The translations under genes and the position numbers were made by a program. Shown here piece after piece: positions 18,419 to 26,900 of a DNA stretch of 64,000 nucleotides. The number at the start of each line of letters is the position of its first letter. The stretch's first letter is position 1. The DNA lies in NCBI GenBank assembly GCA_030067915.1, contig JASGCC010000451.1, positions 1-64,000 on the forward strand, in the 5' to 3' direction. The DNA is from Hydractinia echinata (Eukaryota; Cnidaria; Hydrozoa; Anthoathecata; Hydractiniidae). The notes below the pieces were generated by a model, which saw only the letters and a list, made by a program, of their open reading frames with translations, had not been told where the DNA came from and ran no database searches.

Positions 18419-18436
18419 ATAATATTGCGATATTAT
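18419..18436 (-). terminator. Weak AT-rich hairpin after the 142-aa gene
   Basis: ataatat / atattat with loop tgcg, 4 nt beyond the stop. The stem is only 7 A-T pairs, so it may be chance or part of the next promoter. Confidence 0.3.
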
Positions 18437-18440
18437 CCCT

Positions 18441-18869
18441 TTATTCCATTTCAAGTTTACTTATTCTCACGGTTTTTTTAGGACCGGAGGGTGGTGGGGT
18501 ACCCTTCACCTTAATATTTTTATCCTTATTTTTATACACGAAATAAGCACCAATTAGTACCAGTACTATCACTCCTCCCCCCATTATGGTGTAGTTCATG
18601 GGCCCTCCATCTGGTTTAGGACCGTCGTTCATAGAATCCACATCTATTACAATATCATTTGAATCTTCGGGCTGTGTTTGTGTCTGTGTCTGAGGCGTCG
18701 GCTGTGTTTGTGCTTGAGGCGTAGTTTGTGCCTGATTCTGTGCCATGAGCGCCTTTTTATATTCTTCCCTCTGTTTACGGTTGTATTCCGCCAACCTCTT
18801 ACCCGCTTCAACCTTTTTAGGGTTCTTCGTTGTCACCTGAATAGGAGTCTGAGTCTTTTCCTCTGACAT
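18441..18869 (-). CDS. 142-aa single-pass membrane protein, function unknown
   Basis: A basic N terminus (KNPKKVEAGKRLAEYNRKQREE) leads to a Gln/Thr/Pro low-complexity stretch (about 44-68). An acidic patch (DIVIDVDSMNDG) is followed by one clear transmembrane helix at about 93-111 (YTIMGGGVIVLVLIGAYFVY), then a basic tail rich in Lys and Pro. The start codon lies within the end of the 205-aa gene (53-nt overlap), so the two are probably co-expressed. The low-complexity stretch is likely a flexible spacer. The function is not recognised. Confidence 0.75.
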   Translation of the reverse strand: MSEEKTQTPIQVTTKNPKKVEAGKRLAEYNRKQREEYKKALMAQNQAQTTPQAQTQPTPQTQTQTQPEDSNDIVIDVDSMNDGPKPDGGPMNYTIMGGGVIVLVLIGAYFVYKNKDKNIKVKGTPPPSGPKKTVRISKLEME

Positions 18870-19434
18870 CTTTATTATCTATATCTATATTATTTGCGTT
18901 TAAATTTCTTCCAGCGATATAATGTCTACCTGTAATTAGACCTACACTGATTGGTGATAAGAATGAGCCGAATCTATAATACAAATCGCACGTGAACCTT
19001 TGAAGGGCAGAGTTTAGGAATGGGTCATTCTCCAGGTCATTCCTAAATTCATTTTGACTTTTTATTCCTAATACCACACAGGCTCCCATTGAATACATGT
19101 GAATGATTGATTGCCCCAATGACTTTACCATTTGACCCGATAGTTTGGCTTCATATATACTAAAGAGTTTATTCACCTCATCATCTTTTAGCTTTTGAAT
19201 TTGCTCGTCCGTATACATTTTACCCAGGTATATCTTGCTATTTCCGGTTAACACACACTCGAGCAATTTTTGCCTTTTGCCATCATCGGATGGAGGACCC
19301 TGAAGAGAAATTAAGTTGTCAATTGCCGTTTCAGCCATTTTCAATAGCGATAGGTATTTTTTAACACAAAAAAAGCAAAAACTAAGTGCTACTAGTATTA
19401 GTACTAGTAATATGAAATTGATATATTCTATCAT
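18817..19434 (-). CDS. 205-aa membrane-anchored protein, function unknown
   Basis: A strong N-terminal membrane helix (about residues 4-24, YINFILLVLILVALSFCFF) precedes a soluble helical domain with LLECVLTG, IYLGKMYTDEQI and TCDLYYRFGSFLSPISV segments, then an acidic, Asn/Asp-rich tail. A second ATG at 19338 (MAETAID) would give a form without the helix. I recall relatives starting near that point, so both starts are possible; the upstream one is kept because the helix is well formed. It is preceded by a short tandem repeat, not by the usual TATA-like leader. No enzymatic motif was seen. Confidence 0.75.
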   Translation of the reverse strand: MIEYINFILLVLILVALSFCFFCVKKYLSLLKMAETAIDNLISLQGPPSDDGKRQKLLECVLTGNSKIYLGKMYTDEQIQKLKDDEVNKLFSIYEAKLSGQMVKSLGQSIIHMYSMGACVVLGIKSQNEFRNDLENDPFLNSALQRFTCDLYYRFGSFLSPISVGLITGRHYIAGRNLNANNIDIDNKDVRGKDSDSYSGDNEEP

Positions 19435-19438
19435 GGTC

Positions 19439-19530
19439 CTATAGGAGTCTTATAGGAGTCTATAGGAGAGTCTTATAGGAGTCTATAGGAGAGTCTTATA
19501 GGAGTCTATAGGAGTCTATAGGAGTCTTAT
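19439..19530. repeat. Minisatellite of ctataggagt units
   Basis: About eight degenerate units of 10-16 bp (ataggagtct, ataggagagtctt) directly upstream of the 205-aa start codon. The repeat occupies most of the space where a promoter would be expected. Confidence 0.9.
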
Positions 19531-19545
19531 AAATCTGTTAGATAC

Positions 19546-19572
19546 TTTTGTTACAAGAGTCTTGTAACAAAA
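19546..19572 (-). terminator. Post-stop hairpin after the packaging ATPase
   Basis: Perfect 12-bp stem ttttgttacaag / cttgtaacaaaa with loop agt, 11 nt beyond the ATPase stop. It has the same GTTAC/GTAAC core as the hairpins at 12395, 13624 and 17693. Confidence 0.65.
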
Positions 19573-19583
19573 AAACGTCCAAT

Positions 19584-20183
19584 CTAGCAAATCACGTAAG
19601 TTCTTGGATGTTCCATTCTCATGACTAAATGTGTGTATTTACCATCTTTTAGCCTTTCCCTAACCTTCTGGATCTCTGATCGTGATTCAATGACATCATT
19701 CTCTTCATGAATAGTTGCGAGATCTTGTCTGTCTTTTGGATACCACACATATAACATTTTGGCCTGCCTTCGTAAATTCTTCGGTATAGCGGTGTATGAT
19801 TGTGTGAGTAGCCACATGGTGTGGTTTCGATGTCGTCCGCTAATGGCCAACTCTAGCAATGGTTGTCTCTTTTTGTCTAGTTTCTCATCTGCGATGATAT
19901 CGTCGATCAGGAATAATGTTTTGTATCCGGCACAGAAATCCGTCATCTTTTGAATACATTCATATAACATACCTCTGGGCTCAATTAGAATCACATATCT
20001 GTCGTTCCAAAACCATTTTCGACACATATATGTCTTATTCCATCTTAATGTTGGACATATAATCACTATGAAATCAAAGTGATCAAAGTATTCATTCTCT
20101 AATAATTTTACAACACGTTTGGATTTTCCGCAGCCCGTAGGACCAACGAATAATGCCGTGTGGGGATCTTTCATGTAGGCCAT
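19584..20183 (-). CDS. Genome-packaging ATPase (FtsK/HerA type)
   Basis: Would pump element DNA into the capsid. Start chosen at MAYMKDP (20183), one base after the capsid stop; an upstream in-frame ATG at 20210 lies inside the capsid gene and is less likely. The 199-aa protein has Walker A GPTGCGKS at 14-21, Walker B TLFLIDD with D94 and D95, a polar sensor WLLTQSY with Q128, and Arg residues at 117-119 (GRHRN). These match the A32/FtsK-like ATPases of adenovirus-like and Polinton elements. All motifs are intact. The one-base gap after the capsid gene and the absence of a hairpin there suggest a shared transcript ending at the 19546-19572 hairpin. Confidence 0.93.
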   Translation of the reverse strand: MAYMKDPHTALFVGPTGCGKSKRVVKLLENEYFDHFDFIVIICPTLRWNKTYMCRKWFWNDRYVILIEPRGMLYECIQKMTDFCAGYKTLFLIDDIIADEKLDKKRQPLLELAISGRHRNHTMWLLTQSYTAIPKNLRRQAKMLYVWYPKDRQDLATIHEENDVIESRSEIQKVRERLKDGKYTHLVMRMEHPRTYVIC

Positions 20184-20184
20184 C

Positions 20185-21504
20185 TTAATATAGTACATCC
20201 ATAATTTCACCGTTTTGAATATTTAATTGAGCGTCCATGATTAGATATATATAGGCGTTTAAGGATCCTGCGGTTTCAGCTGTCTTTTCAACTTGCAGTG
20301 TGATCCCCTCACTCGCATTTTCAATGCGTCGACCGGTCCCATGTAGGGAGTTTTCATCTATGGTTCTGAAATCCAACCATAGAGCATATTTTGTAGTTAG
20401 GTAATCGGAGACTTTCACATCGTGTAATTGCAAATGTTTTTGGATTTCGCCGGCATTGCCATCCCTTGGTTTACCCTCGGCAAAATACTTGCAAATTTCA
20501 TTGTAATGTTCAAATGGTTGCATCCCTTGGGCGAAAAGTTGGTTAGGCTTACCCTCAACTATGGCGGATACCTTTTTAATTTTAGGATTATAGAACTTAC
20601 CGGTATCCCGTTTGTAGGCTTGTTCGTCTTCAAACAAAACCAATATACCCTTCAAAGATTTGCAAGGTGTATTGAATGACCAATTCCACGTTGTGTCCGA
20701 CTTATCCACTCTAATTTGTCTATGTCTCAAAAACCTGTCGTATAGTAAAGCCATGTTTTCGTATTCATTTGAAATGAATCTGGCTAGGGTGGGTTGTGAC
20801 ACAATCTCATATTCTAGAGACATGTTAGAGATTTTATATTTAGCATCCGGTGCCGGTGCCGTGGCAGAACCGGAAGGTTTGGCCGGAGTTGATAATACAA
20901 CCCTGTCATAATTATTGAATGTTATCTCATAACATAACCTATTCCCTAATCCGGCTTGATAATATGGGATCGTGCTATCCAACATTTCAAAATCCAGCGG
21001 TATGGTGAACTTGTTTTTGTATGCGTCAGAAATTGCTTTGTCTGAGACATTAGATGCATCTTTATCCGAAGCGCTTACTCTCAATTTCATACAGTTTTCC
21101 GTACACCCATCACCGGATATGATACCTTGTCTGATTGCGTTTCTCTTTTCATACTTGTTTAGCCATAAATCTCTGTAGCATCCGAAAAGATCAAAGTCAT
21201 CAATGCTCAAAATCTCGGTACCCTCAAACTTGATTGCTAACTTTTTAACAATCGCTCTTCCAATGTTAGAGACCAATGTTCTTTTCGTGTCTACTTTTGA
21301 ATCTAGTTCAACGTCGAAACTTAGTTTTGAAGTACCCGGAACAATAACATCATCGCTACCTAAATTAGGAAACCTAACCAAAAGTAACTGGTTTTGATCA
21401 ATCTCACTTGGATTGTGTGTCACAATTACTTTTTGGTGTGATCCTTTTACACCATGAGCGGTTCTAAGTGAACGTTCAGGATTTAACCTTTTTCCGTATT
21501 CCAT
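20185..21504 (-). CDS. mcp: Major capsid protein (double-jelly-roll type)
   Basis: 439 aa, starting MEYGKRLNPERS. It is mostly beta-rich with segments typical of Polinton/adintovirus hexon-like proteins: LLLVRFPNLGSDDVIVPGT, SIDDFDLFGCYRDLW, FTIPLDFEML, KSLKGILVLFED, and a C-terminal HGTGRRIENASEGITLQ followed by YLIMDAQLNI. The length fits the roughly 430-residue class. It lies next to the ATPase (downstream) and the putative minor capsid gene (upstream), the usual morphogenesis block. The assignment is from family recognition by eye; a structure prediction would confirm the two jelly rolls. The frame is intact. Confidence 0.87.
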   Translation of the reverse strand: MEYGKRLNPERSLRTAHGVKGSHQKVIVTHNPSEIDQNQLLLVRFPNLGSDDVIVPGTSKLSFDVELDSKVDTKRTLVSNIGRAIVKKLAIKFEGTEILSIDDFDLFGCYRDLWLNKYEKRNAIRQGIISGDGCTENCMKLRVSASDKDASNVSDKAISDAYKNKFTIPLDFEMLDSTIPYYQAGLGNRLCYEITFNNYDRVVLSTPAKPSGSATAPAPDAKYKISNMSLEYEIVSQPTLARFISNEYENMALLYDRFLRHRQIRVDKSDTTWNWSFNTPCKSLKGILVLFEDEQAYKRDTGKFYNPKIKKVSAIVEGKPNQLFAQGMQPFEHYNEICKYFAEGKPRDGNAGEIQKHLQLHDVKVSDYLTTKYALWLDFRTIDENSLHGTGRRIENASEGITLQVEKTAETAGSLNAYIYLIMDAQLNIQNGEIMDVLY

Positions 21505-21587
21505 GTTTTGTTATTACTTTTATTTTATTTTACTTTTATCTCAGTTAGCGTATACTTCATCAGACCTATGACCTTTTTTATTCAAAC
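21505..21587 (-). promoter_or_regulatory. T/A-rich leader of the capsid gene
   Basis: 83-bp spacer. On the minus strand it is almost pure A/T just before the ATG (aaaataaaataaaagtaataac). It is a candidate late-type promoter. Confidence 0.4.
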
Positions 21588-22160
21588 CTAAATTTCCGGT
21601 TCTTCCGTCTCTCTTATGTGAAGGACAACTGTTGTTCCCAGACTATCTTTTACAAGATCTCCATTTTGATCGGTGATTTTCAAAGTAAGTGATTGAAGGA
21701 AACCATTCTTTAGTTTCTTATATTGTGGGTTTTTTGGCTCAATATATGTAACATCACCATACTCAGATATATGATATGTTAGCAGGTTGTTGCTATATCT
21801 ACCATTTTTAAGATTTAATGTATTGTCCAATTCATTCAGATTGAAATGTAGTTCTGTTATGTCGATTAGCTTATTTGTTTTTATTACTCTAGGGTCTTTG
21901 ATTAATGGTGTGGATGTGACATCACCCTCACCCGCTAAAGATGCGTTCAACTCCCTGCTGGTGTATTTTCCTTTTTTTTCAAGTTGATGAACAATTCGGT
22001 CTTTTCCAATTGTCACTTTTAGTGGAGCTGTGATTTCATATGTGACATTGTCTGAAAACGCCTCCATGATCGCAACTTCTTTTGTGCCATGTGGGTTGGT
22101 TATGGGGCGATACAAATAGATTGTCTTTTCACTATTTATGTCATTTATTGTGATATACAT
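21588..22160 (-). CDS. Putative minor capsid (penton-like) protein
   Basis: 190 aa with a beta-strand-rich pattern: MYITINDINSEKTIYLYRP at the start, ITELHFNLNELDN in the middle, and FLQSLTLKITDQNGDLV, then TTVVLHIRE at the end. The closing pattern of a residual ordering of strands plus LHIR is shared, as I recall, with structural proteins next to the hexon gene in animal Polintons. A vertex (penton) protein is the best guess from position, size and beta content. No membrane helix or catalytic motif was seen. It diverges from the 392-aa gene over a 38-bp spacer. Confidence 0.55.
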   Translation of the reverse strand: MYITINDINSEKTIYLYRPITNPHGTKEVAIMEAFSDNVTYEITAPLKVTIGKDRIVHQLEKKGKYTSRELNASLAGEGDVTSTPLIKDPRVIKTNKLIDITELHFNLNELDNTLNLKNGRYSNNLLTYHISEYGDVTYIEPKNPQYKKLKNGFLQSLTLKITDQNGDLVKDSLGTTVVLHIRETEEPEI

Positions 22161-22198
22161 TATTATATTAGAGAGTGGAATTATATTTAAATCAAAGA
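22161..22198. promoter_or_regulatory. Divergent promoter: minor capsid candidate / 392-aa gene
   Basis: 38 bp between divergent ATGs, with tattatatta and ttatatttaaatc. It is the tightest divergent spacer in the element. Confidence 0.5.
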
Positions 22199-23377
22199 AT
22201 GGATAGCATTTTCAAATATAACCCGAATGCGACCTATAAGCCAAATGGAGGACTGAACCTTCAGATATTGGATGGTAAGGATCTATACAAACAGACAATT
22301 ATTGTCTCTGAAAATGGCTCTTTCCCCGCTGTCTTTCCTAATATTTTTACCAATTATGAACTGAATCAAAACGAGCAACGTATGAAAATTTGGAATGAGC
22401 AACCGTTTAGATTATGGCAAACCCAGCTCAATTTTGCCACTTGGTGTGCTTCAAGTGCTTGTGGAGTCAGTTCCGAACACCTGAAAGAAGGTAGATCTAT
22501 GATCAGATCGGTATATCGTTTTCATGTCTATTATCACATTAGACGAATCATTAAACGCTTGCAGACACCTCTACCTTTTGAGGATAGTTTTAATCAATAT
22601 AACAATCCTTATTCAAACGAAGAATTTCTAAAAATATGTGGTGAATATGACGTCGATTCTAATCCTATGAAATACAGAGGTCAATACTTTTTCAGCTCAT
22701 ATCAAAAAAGACGTAAAAACTATCCAACTCCGGGCTTGAGTTATTTCACGGACGACTCCATGACACGATGGATTGTGGAAAAATCTAATGGCTTTACAAA
22801 AACAGGCCTTGTAAATATTTCGAGCAGTGTTAGGGCGTATGCTTATCTTGTTCTTAGTTCGCAAGCCTCGGCCCGTTCTTCTATCTTGGGTAATGATTCA
22901 AGCGCTTTGACGGCCCAAAGAGTTTTTATGAATAACCTTGAAGACATTGTTAACCGTAGGGTTGATATTCAGGATGACATTAAACGTTATCAGGATACGT
23001 TAAACTACGCTTCAAGTAAGGTTGATTATTCCGTTGGGCAAGGTATTTATATGATACCCAGTGATATGAATCTCAGAATTAAGACAGGTGTGGTTGGTTA
23101 CAATAACAAGATTTTGATATCTGGTGAGGATCTTACCATTGGGATTAATCGAAAAGTCAATGTGATTGAAAAAACAACCGAAGAGGTTGTTACCTCTAAA
23201 AAGATTCCCGATAAACATATTACTGTGCCTATTCCTAATAAACACATTACCGATCAGCATATTACTGTGCCCTACCACAAAGATACTCCTGATGAAACTC
23301 CTACACACGAAGATGAGAAGATCGCTCTTGTGATGGCTATGACAACAGGTTATTTCATATGGTATTTGTTTAGATAA
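22199..23377 (+). CDS. 392-aa membrane-anchored Polinton protein, function unknown
   Basis: Start chosen at the ATG MDSIFKYNPN; an 8-codon longer frame opens only with GTG. A large soluble domain has NEQRMKIWNEQPFRLWQTQL, SSACGVSSEH, YRFHVYYHIRRIIKRLQ, VRAYAYLVLSSQAS and DIQDDIKRYQDTLNYASSKV segments. A linker with repeated KHITVP/QHITVP follows. The C-terminal helix (IALVMAMTTGYFIWYLF) should anchor it in a membrane. I recall it as one of the recurrent but uncharacterised Polinton genes. The anchor and its place beside the capsid block suggest a virion component; this is inference. Confidence 0.8.
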   Translation: MDSIFKYNPNATYKPNGGLNLQILDGKDLYKQTIIVSENGSFPAVFPNIFTNYELNQNEQRMKIWNEQPFRLWQTQLNFATWCASSACGVSSEHLKEGRSMIRSVYRFHVYYHIRRIIKRLQTPLPFEDSFNQYNNPYSNEEFLKICGEYDVDSNPMKYRGQYFFSSYQKRRKNYPTPGLSYFTDDSMTRWIVEKSNGFTKTGLVNISSSVRAYAYLVLSSQASARSSILGNDSSALTAQRVFMNNLEDIVNRRVDIQDDIKRYQDTLNYASSKVDYSVGQGIYMIPSDMNLRIKTGVVGYNNKILISGEDLTIGINRKVNVIEKTTEEVVTSKKIPDKHITVPIPNKHITDQHITVPYHKDTPDETPTHEDEKIALVMAMTTGYFIWYLFR

Positions 23378-23387
23378 AGAATGACGT

Positions 23388-23555
23388 CAATTAAATGTCA
23401 ATCAAACCGGAATAACAATAGAGAACAATGCATTCCTTACATACCAAATATCCTTAGCAACGGCTACTTTCGTTTTGACTTTTTCTTATGTAAACAACTT
23501 CCTGGTATGTAAAATCCTATTGTTATAAGCGTTTGATTGACAGATGTTTTAATTA
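23388..23555 (+). terminator. Long imperfect foldback after the 392-aa gene
   Basis: Three paired blocks: tgtcaatcaaa (23396) with tttgattgaca (23532); ataacaatag (23412) with ctattgttat (23517); ttacatacca (23437) with tggtatgtaa (23503). Outer attaaa / tttaat also pairs. It starts about 11 nt past the stop. It may be an elaborate 3'-end hairpin or a small foldback element. The rest of 23378-23610 holds no gene. Confidence 0.65.
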
Positions 23556-23610
23556 TATAACAAAAACTGCTTGCGTGTTGTTATTTGAGAATTTATGTTT
23601 TATTATCATT

Positions 23611-23917
23611 GATGGAGTTGCCACGTACGCTAGGGGCCATTATAGACACATTTGAATCCTATCACTGTTTATGGGGGGACACGGCGGGGTTGGGGGGTTG
23701 GGGCCCGGGGGTGGTGGGGGGTGGGGGTGCTTGAGGATGCTTGAGGACAGGGAAACTCTTCTATCGTTGATTTAACGGACATTATCGTTTATTTGACGTA
23801 AAATTGAAAAGTGCTCAGAGGTTTTATGGACTCTTCTATCGTTGATTTAACGTGAATGATCCATGATTTGACGTAAAATTGAAGTTTTTGTCCCAACATC
23901 CGCATAACCCTATCTCT
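23611..23917 (-). repeat. Polinton right terminal inverted repeat
   Basis: Inverted copy of the left TIR, 307 bp, ending ataaccctatctct. It carries the mirror of the C-rich tract (G-rich on the plus strand, 23672-23728), the two 54-bp subrepeats, and a non-functional copy of the last polymerase codons with the stop. Confidence 0.95.
23672..23728 (+). promoter_or_regulatory. G-rich tract in right TIR, G-quadruplex candidate
   Basis: At least six runs of four or more G (gggggg, gggg, gggggg, gggg, ggggg, gggggg) within 57 bases on the plus strand. The role is unknown; a fold-back or replication pause near the element end is inference. Confidence 0.55.
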
Positions 23918-23922
23918 CTAGC
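23918..23922. repeat. Target site duplication, right copy (CTAGC)
   Basis: Directly follows the right TIR and continues into satellite (ctagccggtagcacgcgctg). Its partner is at 8107-8111. Confidence 0.85.
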
Positions 23923-26900
23923 CGGTAGCACGCGCTGAAGAAATAGAGACAGTTTCAAAAACTACATTTCATTGACTGGTATCAGTCCGTTTGAGTTACA
24001 ACGGTTGCGTCACATATTCGTACCAACATGTATTTAGCGATATTTTTCTGATATTACTAGGTTGCATCGCTTTTAAAAGTGAAACGATTGACTGTGGGAC
24101 TTAATTGTACTGATTTTGGACTTTGACCTTATAAATGTGATAATTGAGACAATTGGACGCCAAGAAATAACATTCTTCTTAATTTGACATGATTGCTGGA
24201 ACTCAACGCTTACACTGGGCGCTGTGGTAGCGCTTTATTTAAAAATTTAGATAAATAAGTCATTTTTTACTGTGGGACCAATCCTAGCCGTTAGCGCGCG
24301 CTGAAGAAATAGAGACAGTTTCAAAAACTATATTTCATTGACTTTCTAACGGTATCAGTCCGTTTGAGTTACAACGGTTGCGTCACATATTCGTACCAAC
24401 ATGTATTTAGCGATATTTTTCTGATATTACTAGGTTGCATCGCTTTTATCAGTGAAACGATTGACTGTGGGACTTAATTGAACTGATTTTGGACTTTGAC
24501 CTGATAAATGCGAAAATGAGACAACTGGACTGCAAGAAATAACGTTCTTTTTAATTTGAAATGATTGCTGGAACTCAGCAATTACACTGGGCGCTGTGGT
24601 GGCGCTTTATTTAGAAATTTAGATAAATAAGTCATTTTTTACTGTGGGACCAATACTAGCCGTTAGCGCGCGCTAAAGAAATAGAGACAGTTTCAAAAAC
24701 TACATTTCATTGACTTCCTAACGGTATCAATCCGTTTGAGTTACAACGGTTGCGTCACATATTCGTACCAACATGTATTTAGCGATATTTTTCTGATATT
24801 ACTAGGTTGCATCGCTTTTAACAGTGAAACGATTGACTGTGGGACTTAATAGAACTGATTTTGTACTTTGACCTTATAAATGTGATAAATGAGACAATTG
24901 GACTCCAAGAAATAACATTCTTCTTAATTGACATGATTGCTGGAACTCAGCGATTACACTGGGCGCTGTGGTAGCGCTTTATTTAAAAATTTAGATAAAT
25001 AAGTCATTTTTTACTGTGGGACCAATCCTAGCCGTTAACGCGCGCTGAAGAAATAGAGACAGTTTCAAAAACTACATTTCATTGACTTTCTAACGGTATC
25101 AATCCGTTTGAGTTAAAACGGTTGCGTCACATATTCGTACCAACATGTATTTAGCGATATTTTTCTGATATTACTAGGTTGCATCGCTTTTAAAAGTGAA
25201 ACGATTGACTGTGGGACTTAATTGTACTGATTTTGGACTTTGACCTTATAAATGTGATAAATGAGACAATTGGACTCCAAGAAATAACATTCTTCTTAAT
25301 TTGACATGATTGCTGGAACTCAGCGATTACACTGGGCGCTGTAGTAGCGCTTTATTTAAAAAACTTAGATAAATAAGTCATTTTTTACTGTGGGACCAAT
25401 ACTAGCCGTTAGCGCGCGCTGAAGAAATAGAGACAGTTTCAAAAACTACATTTCATTGACTTTCTAACGGTATCAGTCCGTTTGAGTTACAACGGTTGCG
25501 TCACATATTCGTACCAACATGTATTTAGCGATATTTTTCTGATATTACTAGGTTGCATCGCTTTAACAGTGAAACGATTGACTGTGGGACTTAATTGAAC
25601 TGATTTTGGACTTTGACCTTATAAATGTGATAAATGAGACAATTGGACTCCAAGAAATAACATTCTTCTTAATTTGACATGATTGCTGGAACTCAGCGAT
25701 TACACTGGGCGCTGTGGTAGCGCTTTATTTAAAAATTTAGATAAATAAGTCATTTTTTACTGTGGGACCAATCCTAGCCGTTAGCGCGCGCTGAAGAAAT
25801 AGAGACAGTTTCAAAAACTACATTTCATTGACTTTCTAACGGTATCAATCCGTTTGAGTTACAACGGTTGCGTCACATATTCGTACCAACATGTATTTAG
25901 CGATATTTTTCTGATATTACTAGGTTGCATCGCTTTTAACAGTGAAACGATTGACTGTGGGACTTAATTGAACTGATTTTGGACTTTGACCTTATAAATG
26001 TGATAAATGAGACAATTGGACTCCAAGAAAATAACATTCTTCTTAATTTGACATGATTGCTGGAACTCAGCATTACACTGGGCGCTGTGGTAGCGCTTTA
26101 TTTAAAAATTTAGATAAATAAGTCATTTTTTACTGTGGGACCAATCCTAGCCGTTAGCGCGCGCTTGAAGAATAGAGACAGTTTCAAAAACTACATTTCA
26201 TTGACTTTCTAACGGTATCAATCCGTTTGAGTTACAAACGGTTGCGTCACATATTCGTACCAACATGTATTTAGCGATATTTTTCTGATATTACTAGGTT
26301 GCATCGCTTTTAACAGTGAAACGATTGACTGTGGGACTAATTGAACTGATTTTTGGACTTTGACCTATAAATGTGAAAATGAGACAATTGGACTCAAGAA
26401 ATAACATTCTTCTTAATTGACATGATTGCTGGAACTCCAGCGATTACACTGGGCGCTGTGGTGGCGCTTTATTTAAAAATTTAGATAAATAAGTCATTTT
26501 TTACTGTGGGACCAATCCTAGCCGTTAGCGGCGCGCTGAGAAATAGAGACAGTTTCAAAAACTACATTTCATTGACTTTCTAACGGTATCAATCCGTTTG
26601 AGTTACAACGGTTGCGTCACATATTCGTACCAACATGTATTTAAGCGATATTTTTCTGATATTACTAGGTTGCATCGCTTTTAACAGTGAAACGATTGAC
26701 TGTGGGGACTTAATTGAACTGATTTTGGACTTTGACCTTATAAATGTGATAAATGAGACAATTGGACTCCAAGAAATAAATTCTTCTTAATTTGAACATG
26801 ATTGCTGGAACTCAGCGATTACACTGGCGCTGTGGTAGCGCTTTATTTAAAAATTTAGATAAATAAGTCATTTTTTTACTGTGGGACCAATACTAGCCGT

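Larger units (their letters stand above)
8112..23917. mobile_element. Complete Polinton/Maverick transposon (virus-like element)
   Basis: A self-synthesising DNA transposon of 15,806 bp. Evidence: 306/307-bp terminal inverted repeats starting AGAGATAGGG; a 5-bp direct duplication of the satellite target; and the diagnostic gene set of protein-primed DNA polymerase B, D,D35E integrase, packaging ATPase with Walker A and B, and double-jelly-roll-type major capsid protein. It also carries a RING finger gene, SAP-like proteins and several small membrane proteins. The TIRs differ by roughly one substitution and one indel, so the insertion looks young. The main defects are a one-base frameshift at the start of the polymerase and an interrupted RING gene. 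A maturation protease was not found. Confidence 0.96.

Noticed and set aside
20428..21397. Plus-strand frames opposite the capsid gene
   Set aside because: Antisense shadows of the intact 439-aa frame.
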